A stretch of 64,000 nucleotides of DNA from Acidimicrobiales bacterium (GTDB lineage Bacteria > Actinomycetota > Acidimicrobiia > Acidimicrobiales > RAAP-2): assembly GCA_015478655.1 (NCBI GenBank), contig JADMIJ010000007.1, positions 30,045-94,044 on the forward strand, in the 5' to 3' direction. The notes beneath the pieces are model-generated. The model did no database searches and was not told the DNA's origin. It saw only the letters and a list, made by a program, of their open reading frames with translations. Shown here in pieces: positions 63,850-64,000 of the stretch. Every line of letters starts with the position of its first letter. Position 1 is the stretch's first letter. Both the position numbers and the translations under genes were made by a program.

Positions 63850-64000
63850 TCAGGTGACGTGTCGGAGGACCGTCATCGGCTCTCCCCGACTGGCGCATCC
63901 AACCGTGGTGAGGCCCGGATCCACATGTCCCCCACCGGCACATTCGGGCGTGGTGCGTCCTGAAAGGGGAGTGATGACGATGTAGAAGATCGCCAGCGCG
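63850..64000 (-). CDS. C-terminal end of a possible membrane protein (partial)
   Basis: At least 49 codons are open to the right edge and end 22 bases before the methyltransferase start. The first visible residues ALAIFYIVITPLSGRTTPE look like the end of a membrane helix and a short cytosolic tail. Too little is visible to name a family. Confidence 0.35.
   Translation of the reverse strand, partial: ALAIFYIVITPLSGRTTPECAGGGHVDPGLTTVGCASRGEPMTVLRHVT

Overview
The window is high-GC DNA in which nearly all bases are coding. Gene content and order point to Actinomycetota, most likely class Acidimicrobiia (inference). Supporting signs are the run mfd - SurA-like - mazG - eno - ftsB - DUF501, two very short ribosomal proteins resembling actinobacterial bL37 and bS22, an MprAB-like two-component pair, and many start codons only 6-10 nt downstream of a TAnnnT -10 element, which suggests leaderless mRNAs. 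There is no rRNA, CRISPR array, insertion sequence or phage module. One tRNA (Gln, UUG) is present.

Left part (1-11.1 kb): a PRC-barrel/MgtE-N/CBS protein (5' end outside the window) sits beside an Nramp-superfamily transporter whose metal-site residues look like the Mg2+-type subgroup. Then come a secreted SGNH-type lipoprotein, a glycoconjugate cluster (GT4, methyltransferase, alpha/alpha-toroid protein, a second methyltransferase, a GT2-methyltransferase fusion) and a GDT1-type cation transporter.

11-26 kb is mostly housekeeping: M1 aminopeptidase, PfkB sugar kinase, GDPD, bL37-like, DUF192, rsmI, msrA, Nudix, metG, tatD, a DPBB cell-wall protein with a structured leader, an FkbM methyltransferase broken by a one-base frameshift in a G7 run, rsmA and ispE. 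Between 26 and 31.4 kb lie bS22, a histidine kinase/response regulator pair, tRNA-Gln preceded by a perfect 12-bp hairpin, a MazEF-type toxin-antitoxin and typA.

31.5-37.7 kb is a three-gene minor-pilin operon. Its first gene encodes a 1045-residue prepilin with about eight Cys-pair repeats resembling a disulfide-stapled beta-propeller. It is a candidate pilus-tip adhesin and the most novel object in the window. A perfect palindrome overlaps its probable promoter. 38-44.6 kb holds an atu-like catabolic operon: carboxyltransferase, biotin carboxylase/BCCP, AtuA and acyl-CoA dehydrogenase.

44.8-64 kb: a glmU lacking most of its acetyltransferase domain, prs, a secreted GH43-like protein, rplY, pth, mfd, SurA-like lipoprotein, mazG, eno, ftsB and DUF501. 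A three-gene sugar operon (nucleotide-sugar dehydrogenase, GT2, epimerase) follows, then a Ppx/GppA phosphatase, a lower-GC methyltransferase and the end of a possible membrane protein at the right edge.
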